A DNA stretch of 19,438 nucleotides. Source: CAYHPY01 sp964358485. GTDB taxonomy: Bacteria; Elusimicrobiota; Elusimicrobia; UBA1565; UBA9628. Location: assembly GCA_964358485.1 (NCBI GenBank), contig CAYHPY010000070.1:1-19438 (forward strand), written 5' to 3'. Shown piece by piece: positions 1 to 6,879 of the stretch. A program made the translations under genes and the position numbers. The notes beneath the pieces are model-generated. The model was given only the letters and a program-made list of their open reading frames with translations. It was not told the origin of the DNA and did not search any database. Position 1 is the stretch's first letter; every line of letters begins with the position of its first letter.

Positions 1-126
1 GGCGCCTGGCCCGGCGTGCAGTCCTTCTGCGGCTGGAAGGGATCGGGCTCCACCGGCAAGGGCGGCTGCGGCCCCTACTACGTTTCCCAGTTCATGCGGG
101 AACAGAGCCGGACCATCATGGAATAG
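1..126 (+). CDS. Aldehyde dehydrogenase superfamily protein, C-terminal end (partial)
   Basis: Only the last 41 residues and the TAG stop lie in the window; the reading frame is open to the left edge. The tail contains FCGWKGSGSTGKGGCGPYY followed by QFMREQSRT, which matches the C-terminal segment of NAD(P)-dependent aldehyde dehydrogenases (FGG-K-SG-G motif, then the tail strand used for oligomerisation). The stop lies three bases before the start of the class-III aminotransferase, so the two are almost certainly one transcript. An aminotransferase that yields a semialdehyde and a dehydrogenase that oxidises it to the acid is a common pairing (GABA, 5-aminovalerate, lysine or ornithine catabolism). 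The catalytic Cys/Glu region is outside the window, so neither substrate nor activity can be judged. Confidence 0.8.
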   Translation, partial: GAWPGVQSFCGWKGSGSTGKGGCGPYYVSQFMREQSRTIME

Positions 127-129
127 GCC

Positions 130-1422
130 ATGAACTATCCCCGGATCAAAACCGCGCCCCCGGGCCCCAAGGCCCGCAAGATCATCGCCCTGGACAAGAA
201 GTGGACCTCCCCCTCCTACATCAAGGAGTACGGCTTGGTCATGGCCGGAGGGCGCGGCGCGATGGTCGAGGACGTGGACGGCAACCGCTACATCGACTGG
301 ATGGCCGGCATCGCCGTGTCCTCGACCGGCTACAACCACCCGAAGGTGGTCGCGGCGGTCAAGAAGGCGGCCGGAAAATTCCTGCACATCTGCGGCACGG
401 ACTTTTATTTCGAGGGGATGGCCCGCCTCTGCGAACGGCTCGCCCGCCTGGCCCCGGGAAAAGATAAAAAACGGGTCTTCTTGACCAACTCGGGCGCCGA
501 GGCGGTGGAAGGCGCCGTAAAGCTCGCCCGCTTTCACACCAAGCGCTCGCACCTCATCGCCTTCGAGGGCGCCTTCCACGGCCGGACCTACGCCGCGCTC
601 TCGCTGACCGCCAGCAAGGCCAAATACAAAACCGGTTTCGGACCCTTCGTTCCGGAAATCACCCACCTGCCCTACGACAACCCCTACCTGGGCGTCGACG
701 GGATCGCGGCGGCCAAACGCCTCTTCGAGCGAGAGGTGGACCCCAAGCAGATCGCCGCGGTCTTCATCGAGCCCTTCCAGGGCGAGGGCGGCTACATCAT
801 GCCCCGGCGGGCGTTTTTGCAGGCCTGGCGGGACATCTGCGACCAGCACGGCATCCTGCTCGTCTTCGATGAAATCCAAACCGGGGTGGGCCGCACCGGG
901 AAGATGTGGGCCGCCGATTATTTCGGCGTCGAGCCCGACATCCTGCTCACCGCCAAGGGCCTCGGGTCCGGCATGCCCATCGGGGCCATCGTGGCCAAGG
1001 AGCGGGTCATGACCTGGCCGCAGGGCTCCCACGGGAGCACCTTCGGCGGAAATCCTTTGGGATGCGCCGCCGCCCTGGCGACCCTCGAACTCGTCGAGAA
1101 AGGGCTGGCAAAAAACGCCGAGAAGGTCGGGGCGCGATTGCTGCGCGGGCTTCGCGCCCTACAGCAGAAGCATCCCTCCATCGGAGACGTCCGGGGCGTG
1201 GGCCTTATGATCGGCATCGAATTCGTCAAGGACCGCATTTCCAAGGAGCCGGACCTCGAACTCACGCACGAACTGGAACTGCGGGCCTTCAAAAAAGGCC
1301 TGCTCCTGCTCTCCTGCGGCAAATCGGTGATCCGCGTGGCGCCGCCCTTGGTTTTAACGGAATACGACGCCGATAAGGGCTTGGAAATACTGGATGAATG
1401 TTTGACGGAGATGGGACGGTGA
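130..1422 (+). CDS. Class-III PLP aminotransferase (acetylornithine / 4-aminobutyrate aminotransferase family)
   Basis: 430 residues, normal for the family. It transfers an amino group, usually from the omega or alpha position of an amino acid, to 2-oxoglutarate or pyruvate using PLP in the cytoplasm. The N-terminus (PPGPKARKI, then VEDVDGNRYIDWMAGIAV) is typical of the archaeal-type GABA/ornithine aminotransferases. TNSGAEAVEGAVKLAR binds the PLP phosphate, LVFDEIQTGVGRTG carries the ring-nitrogen Asp (D247), and LLTAKGLGSG carries the Schiff-base Lys (K276). The ATG lies three bases after the aldehyde dehydrogenase stop; the stop overlaps the CoA-transferase alpha start as TGATG. This places it between a semialdehyde dehydrogenase and a CoA-transferase, which favours a degradative omega-aminotransferase over arginine biosynthesis (no arg genes are nearby). 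Exact substrate unknown; an amino acid racemase of the same fold is the main alternative. Confidence 0.9.
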   Translation: MNYPRIKTAPPGPKARKIIALDKKWTSPSYIKEYGLVMAGGRGAMVEDVDGNRYIDWMAGIAVSSTGYNHPKVVAAVKKAAGKFLHICGTDFYFEGMARLCERLARLAPGKDKKRVFLTNSGAEAVEGAVKLARFHTKRSHLIAFEGAFHGRTYAALSLTASKAKYKTGFGPFVPEITHLPYDNPYLGVDGIAAAKRLFEREVDPKQIAAVFIEPFQGEGGYIMPRRAFLQAWRDICDQHGILLVFDEIQTGVGRTGKMWAADYFGVEPDILLTAKGLGSGMPIGAIVAKERVMTWPQGSHGSTFGGNPLGCAAALATLELVEKGLAKNAEKVGARLLRGLRALQQKHPSIGDVRGVGLMIGIEFVKDRISKEPDLELTHELELRAFKKGLLLLSCGKSVIRVAPPLVLTEYDADKGLEILDECLTEMGR

Positions 1423-2324
1423 TGAGCAAAGTTGTTTCCTTGAAGGAGGCGATTCAGGAGAACGTTCGGGATGGGGATACGGTCGTCATAGAGGGGTTCA
1501 CCCATCTGATCTGCTTCGCGGCCGGACATGAAATAATCCGGCAACGGAAGAAGGACCTAACCCTCTGCCGGCTGACGCCGGATCTCGTCTACGACCAACT
1601 AATCCAGGCGGGCTGCGCCCGCAAGTTGGTCTACTCTTGGGCGGGGAATCCGGGGGTGGGGTCGCTCCACGCGTTTCGCCGGGCTTTGGAAACGGACAAA
1701 CCGACCTTGGAAACGGAAGAGTACTCGCATTTTGGAATGGTGGGCAGGTTCGCGGCCGGGGCCGCGAACCTGCCGTTTTGGCCCCTGCGCAACTACCGCG
1801 GGACCGACATCCCCGGGGCCAACCCGAACATCAAGACCGTGGCCTGCCCCTTCACCGGGGAGGAACTGGCCGCGGTCCCCGCCCTGCGCCCGGATGTCAC
1901 GATCGTCCACGCCCAACGCGTCGATTCCCAGGGCAACGCCCAAATCTGGGGCCTATTGGGCGTTCAGAAAGAAGCCGCCTTCGCCTCCAAGCGGGTGGTC
2001 GTGGTGGCCGAGGAGTTGGTTTCCGAGGCGGTCATCCGCTCGGACCCCAACCGCACCCTCATCCCCGGAATGATCGTCTCGGCCGTGGTCGTGGAACCCT
2101 GGGGCGCGCACCCCTCGTACGCCCAGGGCTATTACGACCGGGACAACGATTTTTATCAGAAGTGGGAGGACATCTCGCGCAGCGAGGACAAGTTCCGTTC
2201 TTATTTGGACGATTTCGTTTTCGGCGTTCCCGACCGTCAAGCCTATCTCAAAAAACTTCCCGATCTTCAAACCCGTCTAAAAGCCAAGTCCATGATGAGC
2301 GCGGGGGTCAACTATGGCTACTGA
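1422..2324 (+). CDS. CoA-transferase family I, alpha subunit (glutaconate CoA-transferase subunit A type)
   Basis: 300 residues from the ATG that overlaps the aminotransferase stop (TGATG); an upstream in-frame ATG at 1398 would add eight residues inside the aminotransferase and is less likely. A GGAG at 1407-1410 can act as ribosome site. The protein starts with SLKEAIQENVRDGDTVVIEGFTH, the usual opening of GctA/IpdA-like alpha subunits, and has the SWAGNPGVGSLHAFRRALE segment characteristic of glutaconate-type rather than acetate/acetoacetate-type enzymes. The heteromer moves CoA between acyl-CoA and a free carboxylate in the cytoplasm. It is translationally coupled to the beta subunit downstream. 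With the neighbours it probably activates the acid made by the aldehyde dehydrogenase. A ring-opening hydrolase of the IpdAB type shares this fold and cannot be excluded. Confidence 0.87.
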   Translation: MSKVVSLKEAIQENVRDGDTVVIEGFTHLICFAAGHEIIRQRKKDLTLCRLTPDLVYDQLIQAGCARKLVYSWAGNPGVGSLHAFRRALETDKPTLETEEYSHFGMVGRFAAGAANLPFWPLRNYRGTDIPGANPNIKTVACPFTGEELAAVPALRPDVTIVHAQRVDSQGNAQIWGLLGVQKEAAFASKRVVVVAEELVSEAVIRSDPNRTLIPGMIVSAVVVEPWGAHPSYAQGYYDRDNDFYQKWEDISRSEDKFRSYLDDFVFGVPDRQAYLKKLPDLQTRLKAKSMMSAGVNYGY

Positions 2325-3093
2325 GACCGGCGCCGCCTTCACCGCGGCCGAGATGATGACGGTCCAAGCCGCCCGGGAGCTTAAGGACGGGGAGGTCGTC
2401 TTCGTCGGCATCGGCCTGCCGAACCTGGCTTGCAATCTGGCCCGCGCCACCCACGCCCCGAACCTGGTCATGATCTACGAATCCGGCGCGGTCGGCGCCA
2501 TCCCCGACCGGGTTCCCCCCTCCATCGGCGACCCCGCTCTGGTCACGGGCTCCTTGATGGTCTGCGGCATGGCAGACATCTTCCAATCCTTTCTCCAAAA
2601 CGGGCGCATCGAGGTGGGCTTTCTGGGCGGCGCCCAGGTGGACCGCTACGGCAACATCAACACCACGGTGATCGGACCTTACGGTCGCCCCAAGGTGCGT
2701 CTGCCGGGCTCGGGCGGGGCCTGCGAGATCGCGACCCACGCCAAGCGGACCTTGATCGTCACCCGGCTCAACAAGCGGGCGTTTCCCGCGGACGTGGATT
2801 TCGTGACCAGCCCCGGCGGCGCCTCCAAGGGCAAGCCCCGCCGGGAGTGGGGCCTGCCGGGCGCCGGGCCCGTGAAAGTCATCACTGATTTGGGGATACT
2901 CGAGCCCAACGCGCAAACGGGGGAGCTCGAACTCTCGGCGCTCTATGATGGAGCGACCGTCGAAGCCGTCCAGGCCGGCCTGGGGTGGCCGCTGAAAGTC
3001 CGCCCGCGGCTGGGCTCGGCCCAAGCCCCCACCGCCCGGGAGCTGGAGCTTCTGCGGACCAAGCTCGACCCCGAGAAACTGCACATCAAATGA
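2314..3093 (+). CDS. CoA-transferase family I, beta subunit (glutaconate CoA-transferase subunit B type)
   Basis: 259 residues; the ATG lies inside the last codons of the alpha subunit gene (11-base overlap), a usual arrangement for the two subunits. FVGIGLPNLACNLARATHAPN is the family opening, and IYESGAVGA contains the Glu (E56) expected to form the glutamyl-CoA thioester in family I enzymes (Glu54 in the Acidaminococcus enzyme). Further family segments are LGGAQVDRYGNINTTVIG and DFVTSPGG. The presence of the Glu supports true transferase activity for the complex. The stop codon TGA overlaps the Shine-Dalgarno (GAGGAA) of ettA, so ettA is likely on the same mRNA. The acyl substrate is unknown; glutaconate, glutarate, 3-oxoacids or propionate-type acids are all possible. 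Confidence 0.88.
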   Translation: MATETGAAFTAAEMMTVQAARELKDGEVVFVGIGLPNLACNLARATHAPNLVMIYESGAVGAIPDRVPPSIGDPALVTGSLMVCGMADIFQSFLQNGRIEVGFLGGAQVDRYGNINTTVIGPYGRPKVRLPGSGGACEIATHAKRTLIVTRLNKRAFPADVDFVTSPGGASKGKPRREWGLPGAGPVKVITDLGILEPNAQTGELELSALYDGATVEAVQAGLGWPLKVRPRLGSAQAPTARELELLRTKLDPEKLHIK

Positions 3094-3103
3094 GGAACTG
3101 AAC

Positions 3104-4795
3104 ATGGCCACCGTAGACACCAAACAAATCATCTATTCCATGGCCGACGTCGGGCGCATCCACCCCCCCAAGAAGCAGGTTCTCAAAGGAATCTACCTCT
3201 CCTTCTACTACGGCGCCAAGATCGGCGTGCTCGGCGACAACGGCTCGGGCAAATCCACTCTCCTGAGGATCATGGCGGGCACGGACCCCGAGCATACCGG
3301 TACGATCACCATGTCCAAGGGCTACACCGTGGGCCTCTTGGAGCAGGAGCCCCAGCTCGATAAAACCAAAACCGTCCTGCAAATCGTGGAGGAAGGCGTG
3401 GCCTCCACCAAGAAAATCCTGGACGACTACAACGCGATCTCCGAAAAGCTCGCCGACCCCGACCTCAAACCCGAAGAGATGGAAAAGCTCATGGACAAGC
3501 AGGGCAAGCTCCAGGAGCAGATCGAGGCCTGCGGGGCCTGGGAGCTCGACAGCAAGCTGGAGCTGGCCATGGACGCCCTGCGTTGCCCTCCCCCGGAGCA
3601 AAACGTGGAGACCCTCTCCGGCGGCGAAAAACGCCGCGTGGCCCTGTGCCGCCTTCTTCTTCAGGAGCCCGACATCCTTTTGCTCGACGAGCCCACCAAC
3701 CATCTCGACGCCGAGTCCGTGGACTGGCTGGAACAGCATCTGCGCCAATACAAGGGCACCGTGATCGCCGTGACCCATGACCGCTACTTCCTGGACAACG
3801 TGGCCGGCTGGATCCTGGAACTGCACCGCGGCGAGGGCATCCCCTATAAAGGAAACTACTCCTCCTGGCTGGAGCAGAAACAGGAGCGCCTCAAGGCCGA
3901 GGAAAAGGCGGAAGGGAAATTCCAGAAAACCCTGGCCCGGGAGCTTGCCTGGATCCGGATGGGCGCCAAGGCCCAGCAGGCCAAAAGCAAGGCGCGCGTG
4001 CGGGCCTACGAGGAAATGCTGGCCGAGGATAAGCAGAAGGACGCCCGCGAACTTCAGATCTACATCCCGCCGGGGCCTCACCTGGGCGGCTCGGTCATCG
4101 AGTTCAACGGCGTCTCCAAGGCTTACGGAGACAAGCTCCTGTTCGAGGGCCTGAGCTTCAGCCTGCCCCCCAACGCCGTCGTGGGCGTCATCGGGGCCAA
4201 CGGCGCCGGCAAGACGACCATGTTCCGGCTCCTAACCGGCCTGGAGAAGCCGGACGCCGGGACCATTAAAATCGGCGAATCGGTGGCGCTAAGCTACGTC
4301 AACCAGGACCGGGACGCCCTGGACGGAAACCGCCCGGTCTGGGAGGTCATTTCCGACGGGCTGGACGTCGTCACTTTGGGCAAGCTCGAGGTCAACGCGC
4401 GCAGTTACGCCGCGCGCTTCAATTTCGCGGGCTCGGATCAGCAGAAGCTGGTCAAGGTCCTCTCGGGCGGGGAGCGCAACCGCGTCCACCTGGCGCGGAC
4501 CATCAAATCCGGGGGCAACGTCCTGCTCCTGGACGAGCCGACCAACGACCTGGACGTCCACACCCTGCGGGCTCTGGAGGAAGCCATCGAAAGCTTCGCC
4601 GGCTGCTGCGTGATCATCAGCCATGACCGCTGGTTTCTGGACCGCCTGGCGACCCACATGCTGGCCTTCGAGGGCGAGAGCCAGGTCCGGTGGTTCGAGG
4701 GCAACTACCAGGCCTACGAGGCGGACCGCAAGGCGCGCCTGGGCGACGCCGCGGCGCCCAAGCGGATCCACTACAAGAAACTGACCCGGGGCTGA
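3104..4795 (+). CDS. ettA: ABC-F ATPase EttA, energy-dependent translational throttle
   Basis: 563 residues, close to the 555 of the E. coli protein. EttA binds the ribosomal E site and gates entry into elongation according to ATP/ADP; it is cytoplasmic and has no membrane part. The opening (VGRIHPPKKQVLKGIYLSFYYGAKIG) is diagnostic for EttA among ABC-F proteins. First ATPase: Walker A GDNGSGKST (K50), arm insertion around residues 95-150, signature LSGGEKRRVAL, Walker B LLLDEPTNHLD, H-loop THDRYFLDN. Then the PtIM linker (ELAWIRMGAKAQQAKSKAR). Second ATPase: GANGAGKTT (K370), LSGGERNRVHLA, LLLDEPTNDLD, SHDRWFLDR. All catalytic motifs are intact. The start follows the CoA-transferase stop by ten bases with GAGGAA at 3092-3097 as ribosome site. 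Placement at the end of an amino-acid catabolic chain is unusual. Confidence 0.95.
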   Translation: MATVDTKQIIYSMADVGRIHPPKKQVLKGIYLSFYYGAKIGVLGDNGSGKSTLLRIMAGTDPEHTGTITMSKGYTVGLLEQEPQLDKTKTVLQIVEEGVASTKKILDDYNAISEKLADPDLKPEEMEKLMDKQGKLQEQIEACGAWELDSKLELAMDALRCPPPEQNVETLSGGEKRRVALCRLLLQEPDILLLDEPTNHLDAESVDWLEQHLRQYKGTVIAVTHDRYFLDNVAGWILELHRGEGIPYKGNYSSWLEQKQERLKAEEKAEGKFQKTLARELAWIRMGAKAQQAKSKARVRAYEEMLAEDKQKDARELQIYIPPGPHLGGSVIEFNGVSKAYGDKLLFEGLSFSLPPNAVVGVIGANGAGKTTMFRLLTGLEKPDAGTIKIGESVALSYVNQDRDALDGNRPVWEVISDGLDVVTLGKLEVNARSYAARFNFAGSDQQKLVKVLSGGERNRVHLARTIKSGGNVLLLDEPTNDLDVHTLRALEEAIESFAGCCVIISHDRWFLDRLATHMLAFEGESQVRWFEGNYQAYEADRKARLGDAAAPKRIHYKKLTRG

Positions 4796-4808
4796 GGCTT
4801 AAACCGTT

Positions 4809-4826
4809 CCCGGGCTTAGGCCCGGG
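4809..4826. terminator. GC hairpin between convergent genes, possible bidirectional terminator
   Basis: CCCGGGC (4809-4815), loop TTAG, GCCCGGG (4820-4826): a perfect 7-bp stem between the ends of ettA (+) and the acyl-CoA dehydrogenase (-). The stop codon of the acyl-CoA dehydrogenase sits in the loop. No U-tract follows on either strand, so classical intrinsic termination is uncertain; it may only block read-through or 3' exonucleases. Confidence 0.5.
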
Positions 4827-5964
4827 GACGAAGGAGCTCGCGCGCGATGATGAGGTGCTGGACCTCGCTGGTCCCTTCGTAGATCTCGGTGATCCGGGCG
4901 TCGCGGAAATGACGCTCGACCGGGAACTCCCGAACGAAGCCGTTCCCGCCGTGAATCTGCACCGCGTCGTAGGCCGTTTTGTTGGCCATCTGGGAGGCGT
5001 AAAGCTTGGCCATGGAGGCTTCCTTGGAGCAGGGCTGGCCCTTGCTCATCCGAGAGGCCGCGCGGTAGGTCAGCAGGCGCGCCGCGTCGATCCCGAGCGC
5101 CATCTGCGCCAGCTTGAACTGGGTGGCTTGGAACTCGGCGATGGATTTTCCGAACTGCTTGCGGGCCTGGGCGTAGGACAGGGCTTCCTCGAACGCGGCC
5201 TGGGCGATGCCGATGGCCTGGGCGGCGATCGAGATCCGCCCGTTGTCGAGCTGGGTCATGGCGATCTTAAAGCCCTCTCCCTCCGGTCCGAGGCGGCGGG
5301 AAACCGGGACCCGGGTGTTGGTGAAGGTGAGCTCCCGCGTGTCGGACGCCCGGATGCCGAGCTTTTTTTCCTTCTTGCCGAGCTGGGCGCCGGGCAGGCC
5401 CTTGTCCACGAGCAGGCAGGTGATGCCCTTATTGCCCTTGGCGGGCTCGGTCGAGACGAAAACCAGGAAAAAATCGGCGAAGCCCGCGTTGGTGATCCAC
5501 GATTTGGTCCCGTTGAGGACGTAATGCTCGCCGTCCCGGACGGCCGCGCACTTGAGGCTTCCGGCGTCGGTCCCGGCCCCCGGCTCGGAGAGGCAGTAGG
5601 CCCCGATCCACTCCCCCTTGGCCATCTTCGGCAGGAATTCCTTTTTTTGCTCCGGCGTCCCGAATTTCACGATGCCCGAGCCCACCAGGGAGTTGTGGAC
5701 GGTCACGCCGACCTGGAAGGAGGCGAACCCCCGGGCCAGTTCCTCCATGGCCACCGCGTAGCTCAGATAGTCCAGGCCCAGGCCGCCGAATTCCTCCGGC
5801 ATCATCATGCCCAGAAAGCCCAGTTCGGCGGCTTCCACGTAAAGCTCCCGAGGGATGGCTTCCTCCTCATCGAGCTTGGCGGCTTGGGGCTTGAGCCGTT
5901 TTTCCGAGAAATCCCGGGCCAGGTCCCGGGCCATGAGCTGGGCGTCGCCGAGTTCGAAGTCCAT
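4816..5964 (-). CDS. Acyl-CoA dehydrogenase (short/medium-chain type)
   Basis: 382 residues from the ATG at 5964, which overlaps the TAA of the upstream 3-hydroxyacyl-CoA dehydrogenase by one base (TAATG). A longer in-frame reading exists upstream but runs through that gene, so it is not used. FAD enzyme introducing the 2,3 double bond into acyl-CoA, passing electrons to ETF. Visible family segments: MPEEFGGLGLDYLSYAVAMEELAR (N-terminal helices), AYCLSEPGAGTDAGSL and YVLNGTKSWITNAGFAD (beta domain around the flavin), RKQFGKSIAEFQ, and IHGGNGFVREFPVERHFRDARITEIYEGTSEVQ with the catalytic Glu (E363) in the place used by short/medium-chain enzymes. Chain length is about normal for butyryl-CoA dehydrogenases. 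No etfAB is in view. A glutaryl-CoA or isovaleryl-CoA dehydrogenase cannot be excluded. Confidence 0.92.
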   Translation of the reverse strand: MDFELGDAQLMARDLARDFSEKRLKPQAAKLDEEEAIPRELYVEAAELGFLGMMMPEEFGGLGLDYLSYAVAMEELARGFASFQVGVTVHNSLVGSGIVKFGTPEQKKEFLPKMAKGEWIGAYCLSEPGAGTDAGSLKCAAVRDGEHYVLNGTKSWITNAGFADFFLVFVSTEPAKGNKGITCLLVDKGLPGAQLGKKEKKLGIRASDTRELTFTNTRVPVSRRLGPEGEGFKIAMTQLDNGRISIAAQAIGIAQAAFEEALSYAQARKQFGKSIAEFQATQFKLAQMALGIDAARLLTYRAASRMSKGQPCSKEASMAKLYASQMANKTAYDAVQIHGGNGFVREFPVERHFRDARITEIYEGTSEVQHLIIARELLRPRA

Positions 5965-6815
5965 TAGTATTTGTAGAAACCCTCTCCGGATTTTCGGCCG
6001 AGGCGTCCGGCCTCGACCATCTTGCGAAGCAAGGGGCAGGGACGGTATTTCGAGTCCGCGAACCCCTCGTGCAGCGCCTCCATCACGGCCAGGCACACGT
6101 CCAAACCGATGAGGTCGGCCAAGGTCAGAGGGCCCATCGGATGGGCCATCCCCAGCTTCATGACCGTGTCGATGTCCTCCTTGGCCCCCACGCCCTCCAT
6201 CAAGGCGTAGACCGCCTCGTTGATCATGGGCATGAGGATGCGGTTGGACAAGAATCCCGGATAGTCTTTCGAACACGCGGGCGTCTTGCCCAGCTTGACG
6301 ACCAAGGCTTTGGCCGTCTCAAAGGTCTCGTCGGAGGTGGCGATCCCGCGGATGAGTTCCACGAGCTTCATCACCGGGACCGGGTTCATGAAATGGACGC
6401 CGACGACCTTGTCGGCGCGCTTGGTGGCGGCGCCCAGGGCGGTGACGGGCAAAGAAGAGGTGTTGGAGGCTAGTATTGTCCCGGAGGGACAAATGGAATC
6501 CAAAGAACGGAAAATCTCGATTTTTAACGAAAGAATTTCGGGAACGGCTTCAACGACAATCTGGGCGCCTTCGGCGCCTTTCAGTTCCGTTGCGGGATGG
6601 ATCCGTTCCAAAGCCTTCGCGACCGCTTCGCGGTTGATTGTTCCTTTGGCGGCTTGACGTTCGAGGTTAGTCTTAATCGAAGCCAAGGCCTTATCCAACA
6701 GTTCCTTTCGGACTTCGATCAAGGTGACTTCGATGCCGGAGGCGGCCAGCACATGGACGATCCCGGAACCCATGGTTCCGCCCCCCACCACCGCGGCATT
6801 TTTAATTTCAGCCAT
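5964..6815 (-). CDS. 3-hydroxybutyryl-CoA dehydrogenase
   Basis: 283 residues from the ATG at 6815, the length of monofunctional Hbd/PaaH proteins. The start is chosen because AVVGGGTMGSGI, the Rossmann GxGxxG (G11, G13, G16), begins at residue 8; longer in-frame readings upstream are low-complexity antisense sequence. Oxidises (S)-3-hydroxyacyl-CoA to 3-oxoacyl-CoA with NAD(P), or the reverse in butyrate synthesis. SNTSSLPVTALG and GVHFMNPVPVMKLVELI follow, with catalytic His141; the C-terminal dimerisation domain contains PGFLSNRI and the GMAHPMGPLTLADLIGLD motif. It is the first gene of a two-gene operon with the acyl-CoA dehydrogenase. A TAGGAT hexamer ends seven bases before the ATG, and only a weak AGGA lies in that same place, so the mRNA may be leaderless. 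Direction of the reaction in vivo is not decidable here. Confidence 0.92.
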   Translation of the reverse strand: MAEIKNAAVVGGGTMGSGIVHVLAASGIEVTLIEVRKELLDKALASIKTNLERQAAKGTINREAVAKALERIHPATELKGAEGAQIVVEAVPEILSLKIEIFRSLDSICPSGTILASNTSSLPVTALGAATKRADKVVGVHFMNPVPVMKLVELIRGIATSDETFETAKALVVKLGKTPACSKDYPGFLSNRILMPMINEAVYALMEGVGAKEDIDTVMKLGMAHPMGPLTLADLIGLDVCLAVMEALHEGFADSKYRPCPLLRKMVEAGRLGRKSGEGFYKY

Positions 6816-6822
6816 GGGCCAT

Positions 6823-6871
6823 ATCCTAGCTAACCCCCCCGCTTGCGCACAAGCGCCAAGGGGGGTAAAAT
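6823..6871. promoter_or_regulatory. Divergent promoters with back-to-back -35 elements in a palindrome
   Basis: The 64-base gap between hbd (-) and the zinc-ribbon gene (+) contains CGCTTG-CGCA-CAAGCG (6840-6855), flanked by a C-run (6834-6840) and a G-run (6860-6865). On the + strand TTGCGC (6843-6848), 17 bases, TAAAAT (6866-6871), then 8 bases to ATG. On the - strand TTGTGC (6852-6847), 18 bases, TAGGAT (6828-6823), then 7 bases to ATG. The two -35 hexamers overlap head to head inside the palindrome, so the two promoters should exclude each other. Neither gene has a good Shine-Dalgarno. Hexamer matches only; moderate confidence. Confidence 0.45.
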
Positions 6872-6879
6872 GACCCGTC

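Noticed and set aside
4690..5967. Long + strand open frame of 425 codons
   Set aside because: It is antisense to the acyl-CoA dehydrogenase, whose catalytic motifs are clear; long shadow frames are expected in GC-rich DNA.
5965..6276. N-terminal extension of the acyl-CoA dehydrogenase reading frame
   Set aside because: The added residues lie inside the 3-hydroxybutyryl-CoA dehydrogenase gene and are Gly/Arg/His-rich; family alignment begins at MDFELGDAQL.
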